Below are positions 24,258 through 32,142 of a DNA stretch of 41,725 nt, in pieces. This DNA is from Pseudomonadota bacterium (GTDB lineage Bacteria > Pseudomonadota > Alphaproteobacteria > Rhizobiales > Devosiaceae): contig JAEYTY010000060.1 in the NCBI GenBank assembly GCA_023433775.1, positions 1 through 41,725 of the forward strand, in the 5' to 3' direction. Numbering within the stretch: position 1 is the first letter of the stretch; each line of letters opens with the position of its first letter. Position numbers and translations under genes: made by a program. The notes under the pieces are model-generated. The model was given only the letters and a program-made list of their open reading frames with translations. It was not told the DNA's origin and searched no databases.

Positions 24258-24686
24258 ATGGATACCAAGGCCGCCATTATTGCCCTGCTCAGCGTCTGGG
24301 GTGTTGGCACCTGCGTGACAATCCCGGCCATGGCCGAGGATCAGTCAGCGCAGGTTGAAGACGACGCAGACAGCAATCGGCTGCTCAACCGCGTCTGGGT
24401 GCGAGAGGCCAATGACAGTGGCTTGCCCGGCGGAATGCAGATCTTCCTCGCCGATGGCACACTGGTGTCGGACAGCTGCTGGGAAACCTACCGGCTGTCC
24501 CGCTGGGAGCAGGTTTCGGACACGGCGATATCCTGGGAGGAAGACGGCGTAACGATCAATGCCGACATAGCAGCGCTCAGCGACACCGAACTGGTGCTTG
24601 CCCTCAATCTGGGCAGCGAGGTTCTCGAGCTGAAATATACGCCCGCGACGGTGCCGTTTCTCTGCCCGGACATGCCAACAGGCTGA
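24258..24686 (+). CDS. Small exported protein, function unknown
   Basis: 142 residues from the ATG after GGAGGAG (seven-base spacing). Residues 1-26 are a signal peptide (KAAIIALLSVWGVGTCVTIPAMA, cut expected after AMA). An acidic linker follows, then a small beta-rich domain: NRVWVREANDSGLPGGMQIF, VSDSCWETYRLSRWEQVSD, ISWEEDGVTINADIAAL, LVLALNLGSEVLELKYTPA. The W-x-x-x...D...W pattern with repeated short strands resembles META/lipocalin-like periplasmic domains, but there is no lipobox at the cleavage site and I cannot name a family. The two mature Cys residues may form a disulphide. It converges on kup with only six bases between stops. Confidence 0.65.
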   Translation: MDTKAAIIALLSVWGVGTCVTIPAMAEDQSAQVEDDADSNRLLNRVWVREANDSGLPGGMQIFLADGTLVSDSCWETYRLSRWEQVSDTAISWEEDGVTINADIAALSDTELVLALNLGSEVLELKYTPATVPFLCPDMPTG

Positions 24687-24692
24687 CCTGCT

Positions 24693-26615
24693 CTAGAGCA
24701 CCACCTGTGTTCCGATCTCCACCACGCGCCCGGTCGGGATGTGGAAATATTCCGTCGCATCGCTGGCATTGCGGGCAAGCCGGGTGAACAGCCTGTCCTG
24801 CCAATAGCGCAGCAGGCCACCCTTGTTGCCCGGCTTGAGCGAACGGCGCGAGAGGAAGAAGGACGTCGACATAATATCGAACTTCCAGCCCAGCTTGCGG
24901 GCCAGCGCCAGCGCCTTGGGGATATTGGGCTCTTCCATGAAACCGAAATTGACCACGACGCGCGAGAACAGTTCGTTATAGGCGTCGATGGTCACTTTCT
25001 CATCGTCCGGCACGCGGGGCGATGTGGAGGTGCGCACAGTCAGGATGACGTTCTGTTCGTGCAGCACCTTGTAGTGCTTGAGGCTGTGCAGCAGCGCCGT
25101 GGGCGCGCCTTCAATGTCGCTGGTGAGGAAGATCGCCGTGCCGGGCACAATGGTCGGCTTTTTCTTGGCGAGATTTTCAACGAGGAATTCGAGCGGCACC
25201 TCGTCGCGACGGGTCTTTTCGGCAAGCCGGGCGCGTCCGGTCATCCAGCTTGCAATGAGCAGGGTCGCGATAACGGCGACCGCGACCGGCACCCAGCCGC
25301 CCTGCACGATCTTGGCAGAGTTGACGACGAAAAAGCCACCATCGATGACCAGAAAGACAGCACCAAAAAGCGCGATCAGGGCCGGATGCCATTTCCAGTT
25401 GCGCCACATGACGACGAGAAGCAGCGCCAGCGTCACCACCATGATGCCCGACACCGCAATGCCATAGGCATTCGACAGCGCCGACGAACTGCCGAAACTG
25501 ACGACCAGGATCAGTACCATGATCATCAGGAATGAATTGATCTGGGGCATGTAGACCTGCCCGCGCTGGGAGTCGGACGTGTGCAGCACCAGCATACGCG
25601 GCAGGAGGTTCAGGGCGATGGCCTGCTGGGTGAGGCTATAGGCACCCGAAATAACCGCCTGGCTGGCAATGATCGTCGCCAGGGTGGCCAGCACGACGAA
25701 GGGGCCAAGCGCCCAATCGGGGTGCATTTCATAAAAGGGGCTGACGACGTTTTCCGGTCCCACCGTTAAGACGAAAGCGCCCTGCCCGAAATAGTTCAGT
25801 AGCAGGCAGGGGAAAACCAGCCCGAACCAGGCCAGCACAATCGGCTTGCGGCCAAAATGCCCCAGATCGACATAGAGTGCTTCGGCGCCTGTTACCGCCA
25901 GGAAGACGGCACCCATGACCACAAAGGCGATGCCCGAATGGGTGAGGAGAAACTGGATGCCGTTCCACGGATTGAGCGCCCAGAGGACATAGGGATTGTC
26001 GACGATATGGACCAGCCCGATCAGCCCCATGACGAGGAACCACACCACCGTGATCGGCCCGAAAACGATGGCTACCTTGGCGGTGCCAAAACGCTGGACG
26101 AAAAACACCCCGACAATGATGAGCAGCGTAATCGGCACGATCCAGCGCGTCATGTTCGGGGCAACGAGTTCGAGCCCTTCGACGGCGGAGAGAACGGAAA
26201 TGGCCGGGGTGATCATCGCGTCGCCATAGAACATGGCTGCGCCGACAACGCCGAGGGCGGTGATCCACAAAGGCGGATTTTCAAAGGTCTTTCGCGCCAG
26301 GGCCATCAGCGAGAGCGTACCGCCCTCCCCGTTATTATCGGCACGGGTAACGAAGAAAACGTATTTGAGCGCCACCGTCAGCGCCAAGGCCCAGACGATC
26401 AGCGACAGCAGGCCGAGCACCTCATCACCCGTCGCCGCGCCGCCCGGACGCACCGCCATGGCCTGGCGAAAGGCGTAAATCGGGCTGGTGCCAATATCGC
26501 CATAAACGACGCCGATTGCCCCAAGAGTGAGGATCGGCAGGTTCTGTTTTGCGTGGCCGGCCTGGTCGGTCGCTACGACTCCGGCATCAGGGCCGGGGCT
26601 GTCGGTATGCGTCAT
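24693..26615 (-). CDS. kup: Low-affinity potassium transporter Kup
   Basis: 640 residues, about 12 membrane helices in the first ~450 and a C-terminal cytosolic domain, as in Kup/TrkD. It imports K+ with H+. Signature near the start: LTLGAIGVVYGDIGTSPIYAFR (about residue 30-50). Other family stretches: YGDAMITPAISVLSAVEGLE, PIVLAWFGLVFPCLLLNYFGQGA and SAYGIAVSG-type NAYGIAVSGIMV. The soluble part ends FFLSRRSLKPGNKGGLLRYWQDRLF and ASDATEYFHIPTGRVVEIGTQVVL. The ribosome site is poor (GAGAG about 11 bases away). It is transcribed alone, preceded by a terminator-like hairpin of the upstream FMN reductase gene. Confidence 0.96.
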   Translation of the reverse strand: MTHTDSPGPDAGVVATDQAGHAKQNLPILTLGAIGVVYGDIGTSPIYAFRQAMAVRPGGAATGDEVLGLLSLIVWALALTVALKYVFFVTRADNNGEGGTLSLMALARKTFENPPLWITALGVVGAAMFYGDAMITPAISVLSAVEGLELVAPNMTRWIVPITLLIIVGVFFVQRFGTAKVAIVFGPITVVWFLVMGLIGLVHIVDNPYVLWALNPWNGIQFLLTHSGIAFVVMGAVFLAVTGAEALYVDLGHFGRKPIVLAWFGLVFPCLLLNYFGQGAFVLTVGPENVVSPFYEMHPDWALGPFVVLATLATIIASQAVISGAYSLTQQAIALNLLPRMLVLHTSDSQRGQVYMPQINSFLMIMVLILVVSFGSSSALSNAYGIAVSGIMVVTLALLLVVMWRNWKWHPALIALFGAVFLVIDGGFFVVNSAKIVQGGWVPVAVAVIATLLIASWMTGRARLAEKTRRDEVPLEFLVENLAKKKPTIVPGTAIFLTSDIEGAPTALLHSLKHYKVLHEQNVILTVRTSTSPRVPDDEKVTIDAYNELFSRVVVNFGFMEEPNIPKALALARKLGWKFDIMSTSFFLSRRSLKPGNKGGLLRYWQDRLFTRLARNASDATEYFHIPTGRVVEIGTQVVL

Positions 26616-26709
26616 GAGCTTGTGGGCTCTCGCTGTTCAAAGGCGGGCGCCGCTATACACCCGCATCCTGTCGCATACAACACATTCCGGCACGGCTTGT
26701 TCAAAGCCA

Positions 26710-26739
26710 ATGGGGCCATTCCTCGCGGAACGGCCCCAT
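26710..26739 (-). terminator. Terminator-like hairpin after the FMN reductase gene
   Basis: ATGGGGCC / GGCCCCAT with an inner TCC/GGA around TCGC, 34 bases past the stop. The following minus-strand bases (TGGCTTTG) are only weakly T-rich. Confidence 0.5.
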
Positions 26740-26772
26740 CGGGCAGGCAAACAGGGACTTTGGAGGAATATC

Positions 26773-27357
26773 TTAGCCGCGAGCAGCCTTGGTGGCGTTG
26801 CCCCACCAGATCAGCTGGTCAAGCATGTCCTTGGCAGAGGGGCCGATCGCTGGCTCGAGGTCGGCCAGGGTCTTGGTGCCACCAAAGCCCGGGTGAACCG
26901 AGAAGAAATCAGCGCCGGCAATGTGAACGGCCGAACGGGTCGAAGCCATCTGCAGCTCGACACCGATGGTGCGCAGATTTTCAATGGCGCGAGCGCCGCC
27001 AACCGAACCATAGCCGATGGCGCCAAAGGCCTTCTTGTTCCATTCGACATAGGCCTGGTCGATGGCGTTCTTCAGAGCGCCGGTGATGGCACGGTTATAT
27101 TCAGCGACGACGAAAATGAAGCCGTCAAATTCGGCGATCTTCTTCTGCCACTTCACGGCATTCGGGTTCTGCGACGGAGCCCAGGCGTTGGAGGCAACTT
27201 CGTCAAAGAAAGGCAGGTCGAAATCGCGGAGGTCGACCAGTTCAGCGTCGATCTCGGGGCGCTCATTGGCCTTGTCGAGGATCCACTGTGCGGGCTTGTC
27301 GCCGAAGCGCGTGGCACGCGTGGAGGAAATGATGACGCCGATTTTGAGTTTGGACAT
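26773..27357 (-). CDS. NAD(P)H-dependent FMN reductase (NADPH_FMN_red, flavodoxin-like)
   Basis: 194 residues starting MSKLKIGVIISSTRATRFGD, where SSTRxxRxG is the phosphate-binding loop for FMN. Also VVAEYNRAITGALKNAIDQ (the EYN...P/GxLKNAID motif for dimer and flavin contact) and IGYGSVGGARAIENLR (GxxSxGGxRA). Such enzymes reduce flavins, quinones, azo compounds or chromate. The ATG has AAGGAG at six bases; the longer open frame upstream is not coding-like. A promoter with a repeat across the transcription start lies just upstream, suggesting control by a redox- or electrophile-responsive repressor. Confidence 0.92.
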   Translation of the reverse strand: MSKLKIGVIISSTRATRFGDKPAQWILDKANERPEIDAELVDLRDFDLPFFDEVASNAWAPSQNPNAVKWQKKIAEFDGFIFVVAEYNRAITGALKNAIDQAYVEWNKKAFGAIGYGSVGGARAIENLRTIGVELQMASTRSAVHIAGADFFSVHPGFGGTKTLADLEPAIGPSAKDMLDQLIWWGNATKAARG

Positions 27358-27370
27358 GGGAGGCTCCTTC

Positions 27371-27423
27371 AGTAACAAAACGTAACTGAGGCGGTATATG
27401 TTCCTGTCTGATTGGAGTCTCAA
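27371..27423 (-). promoter_or_regulatory. Promoter plus HxlR-like operator of the FMN reductase gene
   Basis: Minus-strand -35 TTGAGA (27418-27423), 17 bases, -10 CATATA (27395-27400). Just downstream, AGTAACAAAACGTAACT (27371-27387) is a near-dyad with two GTAAC half-sites, similar to operators proposed for HxlR-type regulators. No HxlR gene is in the window. Confidence 0.5.
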
Positions 27424-27604
27424 GAAGGCACGTTGCTGTCGCCCGGGGACATGAACGTGCCCCGGGCACACGGATGTAAGTATATGAAATCCAGGACTTT
27501 TGCTGCGCAATAGGGCATCGCCTCCCGCACACGGAGCAAGGTCGCGCATTCAGCAAACGGATTGTTCGCCACGGCGTTACAATCAAACTGAATTTGATCG
27601 CAGA

Positions 27605-28348
27605 CTAATTCTGCAGCGCAGCCCGATAGCGTCGCACGGCCTCGGCAAAGCCCATCAGCAGCGCGTCGGCGGTGATTCCATGGCCGATGGAGACCTCGGC
27701 GACGCCTGGCACAGCGGCCTGAAAGGTCGGGAGATTGTCGAGGGTCAAGTCGTGGCCGGCATTGACGCCCATGCCCAGGGCCAGTGCGGCTTTGGTGGTC
27801 TCGGCCATGATAGCAAGCTGGCGCGCCGCCCCTTCGGCGTCATCAAACAGCCCACCATAAGGCCCGGTAAAAAGCTCAATCCGATCAGCGCCGGTCGCAT
27901 GGGCGGCGGCCGTACCCTTCTGCCCGGCATCAGGATCGCAGAACAGGGATATGCGTCGGTTTGGCGCCTTGAGCCGCTGCACAACCGAGGTGAGGAAATT
28001 GCCCTTGCCGGTAAAATCCCAGCCATGGTCCGACGTCGCCTGCGCCGGATCATCGGGCACCAGCGTCACCTGATGCGGGTTGACCTGTTCGATCAGGGCA
28101 AAGAAATCGTCGCTCGGATACCCCTCAATATTGAATTCGGCCTCCGGGTATTCGGCCCGCAGCAGCTCGGCGAGGTCGAACACGTCGGTGCGGCGGATAT
28201 GGCGTTCGTCGGGGCGCGGATGAACCGTAATCCCGCTCGCGCCAGCATCGAGCACCACACGCGCAATGCCGGTGACACTTGGCCATGGCAGATCGCGCCG
28301 GTTGCGAAGCTGGGCAACTGCATTGAGATTGACGGAAAGAAGGGTCAT
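27605..28348 (-). CDS. pdxJ: Pyridoxine 5'-phosphate synthase
   Basis: 247 residues. PdxJ joins 1-deoxyxylulose 5-phosphate and 3-amino-2-oxopropyl phosphate to pyridoxine 5'-phosphate in the cytosol. Typical stretches: LLSVNLNAVAQLRNRR at the N-terminus, ASGITVHPRPDERHIRRTDV (catalytic loop with His and Glu-Arg-His), NIEGYPSDDFFALI, HQVTLVPDDPAQATSDHGWD, GADRIELFTGPY and GVNAGHDLTLDNL (phosphate site). The ATG at 28346-28348 is preferred over a GTG two codons earlier. It is transcribed alone, with 114 bases to the upstream EamA gene. Confidence 0.96.
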   Translation of the reverse strand: MTLLSVNLNAVAQLRNRRDLPWPSVTGIARVVLDAGASGITVHPRPDERHIRRTDVFDLAELLRAEYPEAEFNIEGYPSDDFFALIEQVNPHQVTLVPDDPAQATSDHGWDFTGKGNFLTSVVQRLKAPNRRISLFCDPDAGQKGTAAAHATGADRIELFTGPYGGLFDDAEGAARQLAIMAETTKAALALGMGVNAGHDLTLDNLPTFQAAVPGVAEVSIGHGITADALLMGFAEAVRRYRAALQN

Positions 28349-28462
28349 GGCCACGCCTGATCAGAATTGGGACAAGCCATACACCATGCACACGGCCTCG
28401 CCCAATCGTACCTTTTGATAGGAACCATCAGCGCCGCGTCTGGCACGGCGCTGAAAGGTTTG

Positions 28463-29350
28463 TCATGCCGTGATCAATAGCCGGCGGCGGCGTTCATCGA
28501 GCAAGGCGACAGTGACGCCGCTGGCCAGGATGAGCACCATGCCGGCAATAGCCAGCAGGTTTGGCAAGGTCTGGAACACGACGAGGCCAGAGATGACCGC
28601 CCAGATGGTGAACATGTAGTAGAATGGCGCCACGGCTCCGGTCGCGCCGGTGCGGTAGGACATGAAAATGAAGGTGTGACCGAGCGTCAGGAAGAATCCC
28701 GACCCGGCCAGCAGCCAGATATGCCGCCAAGTCGGGTTGATCCAATCCTCGACAATCAGCGTGGCAATACCGGCGCCGACCATCACCAGCACAAGGGTGC
28801 AGAACGCCACCACCAGCGACGGGATGTGGCCGGGCACCTTGCGCCCCACAAGGTCACGGCCAGCCGTGGCAAGCGCGCTGAGGAAACCGAAAACGGTAAA
28901 GACTGAGAAGCCTGAACCACCTGGTTGAGCCACCAGCAGAGCGCCGACAAAACCGAGCGCAATCAGGACCATACGAACAGGACCGATCTTGTCGCCGTAG
29001 AAGAACGACACACCGATCAGCAGCAGCATGGGCGCCACCTGCCCCAGGGCCGTGATGTCGGCAATTGGCATATTGGCCAGCGCAATGATGAAAAACAGAA
29101 CCGCGATCAACTCCAGCGTATTGCGCAGGAGCACCCAGCGATCGGCCATGCCGGCCAGTTTCGGTCCGTTGCCGGTGACCAATATGAGCGGGATACACCA
29201 AAGCGTGCCCGAAATTCCGCGCATGAACAGAACCTGGATCGGCGGCAGGCCCTCGGTCGCCAGTTTCAGGAATGTGTCATTGGTAACGAACGAAAAGGTG
29301 GCGAGCACCATCAGCGCGATGCCGCGCAAATTCGATGAAACGGGTGGCAT
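28463..29350 (-). CDS. DMT superfamily transporter (EamA domain)
   Basis: 295-residue inner-membrane protein with ten hydrophobic helices in two EamA repeats (first repeat to about residue 135, second from about 145). The start RGIALMVLATFSFVTNDTFLKLATEGLPPIQVLFMRG is the standard EamA opening, with Arg in the second helix. Such carriers export amino acids, nucleobases or other metabolites; the substrate is not readable. The ATG at 29348-29350 is chosen over a TTG nine codons earlier; the ribosome site is weak. The gene lies 69 bases past ilvH on the same strand and might be the tail of the ilvBH operon, an attractive but unproven idea for a branched-chain amino acid exporter. Confidence 0.85.
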   Translation of the reverse strand: MPPVSSNLRGIALMVLATFSFVTNDTFLKLATEGLPPIQVLFMRGISGTLWCIPLILVTGNGPKLAGMADRWVLLRNTLELIAVLFFIIALANMPIADITALGQVAPMLLLIGVSFFYGDKIGPVRMVLIALGFVGALLVAQPGGSGFSVFTVFGFLSALATAGRDLVGRKVPGHIPSLVVAFCTLVLVMVGAGIATLIVEDWINPTWRHIWLLAGSGFFLTLGHTFIFMSYRTGATGAVAPFYYMFTIWAVISGLVVFQTLPNLLAIAGMVLILASGVTVALLDERRRRLLITA

Positions 29351-29419
29351 GAAAATGATCCGGGGCGAGAAAGCCAACAGCTATCTCGCCCCGACCAAAC
29401 CGGTCAAGCCAGCTTACTG

Positions 29420-29974
29420 TTACATGCCTTCCGGACCACGGGAAATCGCAGCAAGACCTGTGCGAACGACCTCAACCAGGCCAAGCGGTGCCATCAGCGC
29501 GATAAAGCTGTCGACCTTGGCTGGCTTGCCCGTGACTTCAAAAACGAAGCTTTCCACCGAAGCATCGACGATCTGCGCGCGGAAGGCATCGGCGAGACGC
29601 AGTGTCTCGGCACGATGTTCGCCCGAACCCCGGACCTTGATCAGCGCCAGCTCGCGCTCCAGCGATGCACCTTCGGCGGTGAGGTCATGCACCTTGTGCA
29701 CCGGCACCAGACGCTCAAGCTGGGTCTTGATCTGCACCAGAACTTTGGGCGTGGCGATGGCGACAACAGTGATGCGACTAAGTCGGCGCCCGTGTTCGGT
29801 CTCGCTGACAGTCAGGCTTTCGATATTGTAGCCGCGCGCCGAGAAAAGGCCGACGACGCGGGCGAGGATACCCGGCTCATTGTCGACCAGAACGGAGAGG
29901 GTGTGGCGCTCGTTCTGCTGGGTTTCAGGGGCCAGGAAATAGGCCGAACCGGTGGGCTGCAAATGTGCGTTCAT
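29420..29974 (-). CDS. ilvH: Acetolactate synthase small (regulatory) subunit
   Basis: 184 residues. N-terminal ACT domain: HTLSVLVDNEPGILARVVGLFSARGYNIESLTV (about residues 24-56), the site of valine feedback in the family, followed by QIKTQLERLVPVHKVHDLT and a C-terminal second domain with ESFVFEVTGKPAKVDSFIALM. It activates the large subunit and makes it valine-sensitive. The ATG has GGAGGA at seven bases and begins 22 bases after the ilvB stop, so the two are one operon under the ilvB attenuator. Confidence 0.95.
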   Translation of the reverse strand: MNAHLQPTGSAYFLAPETQQNERHTLSVLVDNEPGILARVVGLFSARGYNIESLTVSETEHGRRLSRITVVAIATPKVLVQIKTQLERLVPVHKVHDLTAEGASLERELALIKVRGSGEHRAETLRLADAFRAQIVDASVESFVFEVTGKPAKVDSFIALMAPLGLVEVVRTGLAAISRGPEGM

Positions 29975-29996
29975 TGTTCTGTCCTCCGCAACCGGC

Positions 29997-31766
29997 CTAA
30001 ACCAGCTGGCGTCCCTTCTCGTCGATGATGTCGCCGATATTGGCCGTATCGGGCAGGATGATTTCGTTATGCGGCTTGCCCGACGGGATCATGGGCAGGC
30101 AGTTTTCGTCCTTCTCGACCAGCACGTCGAACAGCACCGGGCCGTCATAGTCGATCATCTCGGCAATGGCGGCGTCGAGCTCGGCAGGGGTGTCGCATTT
30201 GATGCCCTTGGCACCATAGGCTTCGGCCAGCTTGACGAAATCGGGCAGCGATTCCGAATAGGAATGCGCGTAACGCGAACCATGCAGCAGGTCCTGCCAC
30301 TGGCGGACCATGCCCATGCGCTCATTGTTGAGAATGAAGATCTTGATGGGCAGGCGATACTGCACCGCCGTCGAAATCTCCTGCATGGTCATCTGCACCG
30401 AGGCTTCGCCGGCAATGTCGATCACCAGCGCATCGGGATGGGCCACCTGCACGCCGACCGCAGCCGGCAGGCCATAGCCCATGGTCCCGAGGCCGCCGGA
30501 GGTCATCCAGTGGTTCGGCTTGTCGAAGTGGAAATGCTGGGCCGCCCACATCTGGTGCTGGCCGACTTCGGTGGTTATGTAGACTTCCTTGCTCTGCTTT
30601 TTCGTCGCTTCATAAAGGCGCTGGATGGCGTATTGCGGCTTGATGGTGGTCTCGGAATTCTTGAAACCGAGCGAGTCCACGGCGCGCCACTTTTCGATCT
30701 GCTTCCACCATGGCGCGATGGCCTCGGTGCGCGGCTGATTGGTCTTGGTGCGCCAGATACGCACCATTTCGGCCAGCACGCGCTCGCAATCGCCGATGAT
30801 GGGCACATCGACGCGCACGACCTTGTTGATCGAAGACGGATCGATATCGACATGGATCTTGCGGCTATTGGGCGAGAAGGCATCGATGCGGCCGGTGATA
30901 CGGTCATCGAAGCGGGCGCCGATATTGATCATCACGTCACAATCATGCATCGCGAGATTGGCTTCGTAAGTGCCGTGCATTCCCAACATGCCCATCCACT
31001 GGGGATTGGACGCCGGGAAAGCACCCAGACCCATGAGCGTCGAGGTCACGGGGAAGCCGGTGAGTTCGGCCAGTTCGCGCAGGTGCTCGGATGCCTCGGG
31101 GCCGGCATTGATCACGCCGCCGCCCGTATAGAAAATCGGACGTTCGGCCTTGAGCATCAGGTCCACGGCGGCCTCGATGGCAACGGCATCGCCATCCATC
31201 TGCGGGCGATAGGACTGGTGGCGGAGGGTTTCGAGGTCGGGCTTGTAATATTCGCCCAGGGCGAACTGCACATCCTTGGGAATGTCGATCACCACGGGGC
31301 CGGGACGGCCTGTCGTGGCGATGTGGAAGGCCTCATGCATGATGCGCGGAAGGTCTTCGACCCGCTTCACCAGGTAATTGTATTTGGTGCAGGAGCGGGT
31401 GATGCCGACCGTGTCGCATTCCTGGAATGCGTCCGAGCCGATCAACGTGGTCGGGACCTGGGCGGTGATGCAGACCATGGGGATGGAATCCATCAGCGCA
31501 TCGGTGAGACCGGTAACGGCATTGGTGGCGCCGGGGCCGGAGGTGACGAGGACCACGCCGGGCTTGCCGGTCGACCGTGCATAGCCTTCGGCCATATGCG
31601 TCGCACCCTGCTCATGACGGACCAGGATGTGCTTGACGAATTCCTGCTGGAACATGGCGTCATAGATCGGCAGGGCTGCGCCACCCGGATAGCCGAAAAT
31701 ATGCTCGACCCCCTGATCGGTCAGCGCCTGGATCACCATTTCGGCGCCTGTCATTCTCTCGGCCAT
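29997..31766 (-). CDS. ilvB: Acetolactate synthase large subunit
   Basis: 589 residues from the ATG at 31764-31766 (AAGGG seven bases upstream). Makes acetolactate or acetohydroxybutyrate from pyruvate (and 2-ketobutyrate) with TPP, Mg2+ and FAD. Motifs: HIFGYPGGAALPIYDAMF, LVRHEQGATHMAEGYARSTG with the catalytic Glu, VLVTSGPGATN, the TPP pyrophosphate/Mg region VIDIAGEASVQMTMQEI (Gly-Glu-Ala where many TPP enzymes have Gly-Asp-Gly) and LNNERMGMVRQWQDLLHG. A 29-codon upstream extension of the frame overlaps the attenuator and is not translated sensibly. First gene of ilvBH. Confidence 0.96.
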   Translation of the reverse strand: MAERMTGAEMVIQALTDQGVEHIFGYPGGAALPIYDAMFQQEFVKHILVRHEQGATHMAEGYARSTGKPGVVLVTSGPGATNAVTGLTDALMDSIPMVCITAQVPTTLIGSDAFQECDTVGITRSCTKYNYLVKRVEDLPRIMHEAFHIATTGRPGPVVIDIPKDVQFALGEYYKPDLETLRHQSYRPQMDGDAVAIEAAVDLMLKAERPIFYTGGGVINAGPEASEHLRELAELTGFPVTSTLMGLGAFPASNPQWMGMLGMHGTYEANLAMHDCDVMINIGARFDDRITGRIDAFSPNSRKIHVDIDPSSINKVVRVDVPIIGDCERVLAEMVRIWRTKTNQPRTEAIAPWWKQIEKWRAVDSLGFKNSETTIKPQYAIQRLYEATKKQSKEVYITTEVGQHQMWAAQHFHFDKPNHWMTSGGLGTMGYGLPAAVGVQVAHPDALVIDIAGEASVQMTMQEISTAVQYRLPIKIFILNNERMGMVRQWQDLLHGSRYAHSYSESLPDFVKLAEAYGAKGIKCDTPAELDAAIAEMIDYDGPVLFDVLVEKDENCLPMIPSGKPHNEIILPDTANIGDIIDEKGRQLV

Positions 31767-31854
31767 TATAAAGCCCTTCCTCAATACTTTGCCCGCCCGG
31801 CGGGTCTCGTTCATCGTTTCCGCCTTGGTCTCCGAAAGGGAGAAAAAAGGCAAT

Positions 31855-31876
31855 AAAAAAGGCCCCTGTCGGGACC
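31855..31876 (-). terminator. ilvB attenuator terminator
   Basis: On the minus strand GGTCCC-GACA-GGGGCC (one G-U pair) followed by TTTTTT, 33 bases after the leader stop and 88 bases before the ilvB ATG. Confidence 0.85.
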
Positions 31877-31883
31877 TGTGTTC

Positions 31884-31931
31884 GGCGCATCAGCTATCGC
31901 GCGGGGATTTACCCCACGTTGCCGATGCGCC
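31884..31931 (-). promoter_or_regulatory. Pause/anti-pause hairpin of the ilvB leader
   Basis: GGCGCATCGGC (31921-31931) pairs with GCTGATGCGCC (31884-31894) over 11 bp with one G-U pair. A nested GGGG/CCCC (31903-31915) spans the leader stop codon. The 5' arm lies within the leader ORF, so a stalled ribosome would disrupt it. Confidence 0.7.
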
Positions 31932-31959
31932 TGCGTACTACGAGAATAAGGGACCGCAT
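31909..31959 (-). CDS. ilvB leader peptide, 16 residues
   Basis: ATG at 31957-31959 with GGAG seven bases upstream, TAA at 31909-31911. The peptide MRSLILVVRRRIGNVG has seven branched-chain residues (L, I, L, V, V, I, V) of 16. It is followed by a pause hairpin and a U-tract terminator. Ribosome stalling on Leu/Ile/Val codons when charged tRNAs are scarce would favour read-through into ilvBH. It is too short for most gene finders. Confidence 0.85.
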   Translation of the reverse strand: MRSLILVVRRRIGNVG

Positions 31960-31988
31960 GGGACCACTCCAAAAAATCTTGGCCGCAT

Positions 31989-32017
31989 TGATAGGTTCAT
32001 TGGTGCATCAGTGTCAA
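31989..32017 (-). promoter_or_regulatory. ilvBH promoter
   Basis: Minus-strand -35 TTGACA (32012-32017), 17-base spacer, -10 CTATCA (31989-31994), about 30 bases before the leader peptide ATG. Confidence 0.75.
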
Positions 32018-32124
32018 GACATGTGTCCTTGTTGCCAGATTCTGGTGCATCCACGACCCAATCCGTCATTTTTAGCTGGTACTGGCGATGCGGAATGGTA
32101 AAGCCCGCTGAGGTTTGCCCCATT

Positions 32125-32142
32125 GTGACAGTTTGGTGACAT
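32125..32142 (-). promoter_or_regulatory. Pho-box-like direct repeat over the pit start codon
   Basis: Read on the minus strand: ATGTCAC-CAAA-CTGTCAC, two 7-base repeats with a 4-base spacer, i.e. the 11-base periodicity of PhoB sites (CTGTCAT-N4-CTGTCAT). It overlaps the pit ATG, a position suited to repression. Confidence 0.6.

Noticed and set aside
27442..27466. CCCGGGG / CCCCGGG dyad upstream of the FMN reductase gene
   Set aside because: A short GC-only dyad with an 11-base loop and no flanking U-tract; likely chance in GC-rich DNA, and it lies upstream of the proposed promoter.
29952..31856. 634-codon open frame on the plus strand, opposite ilvB
   Set aside because: Antisense to ilvB and its attenuator; His/Asp/Gly-rich shadow composition and no recognisable fold.
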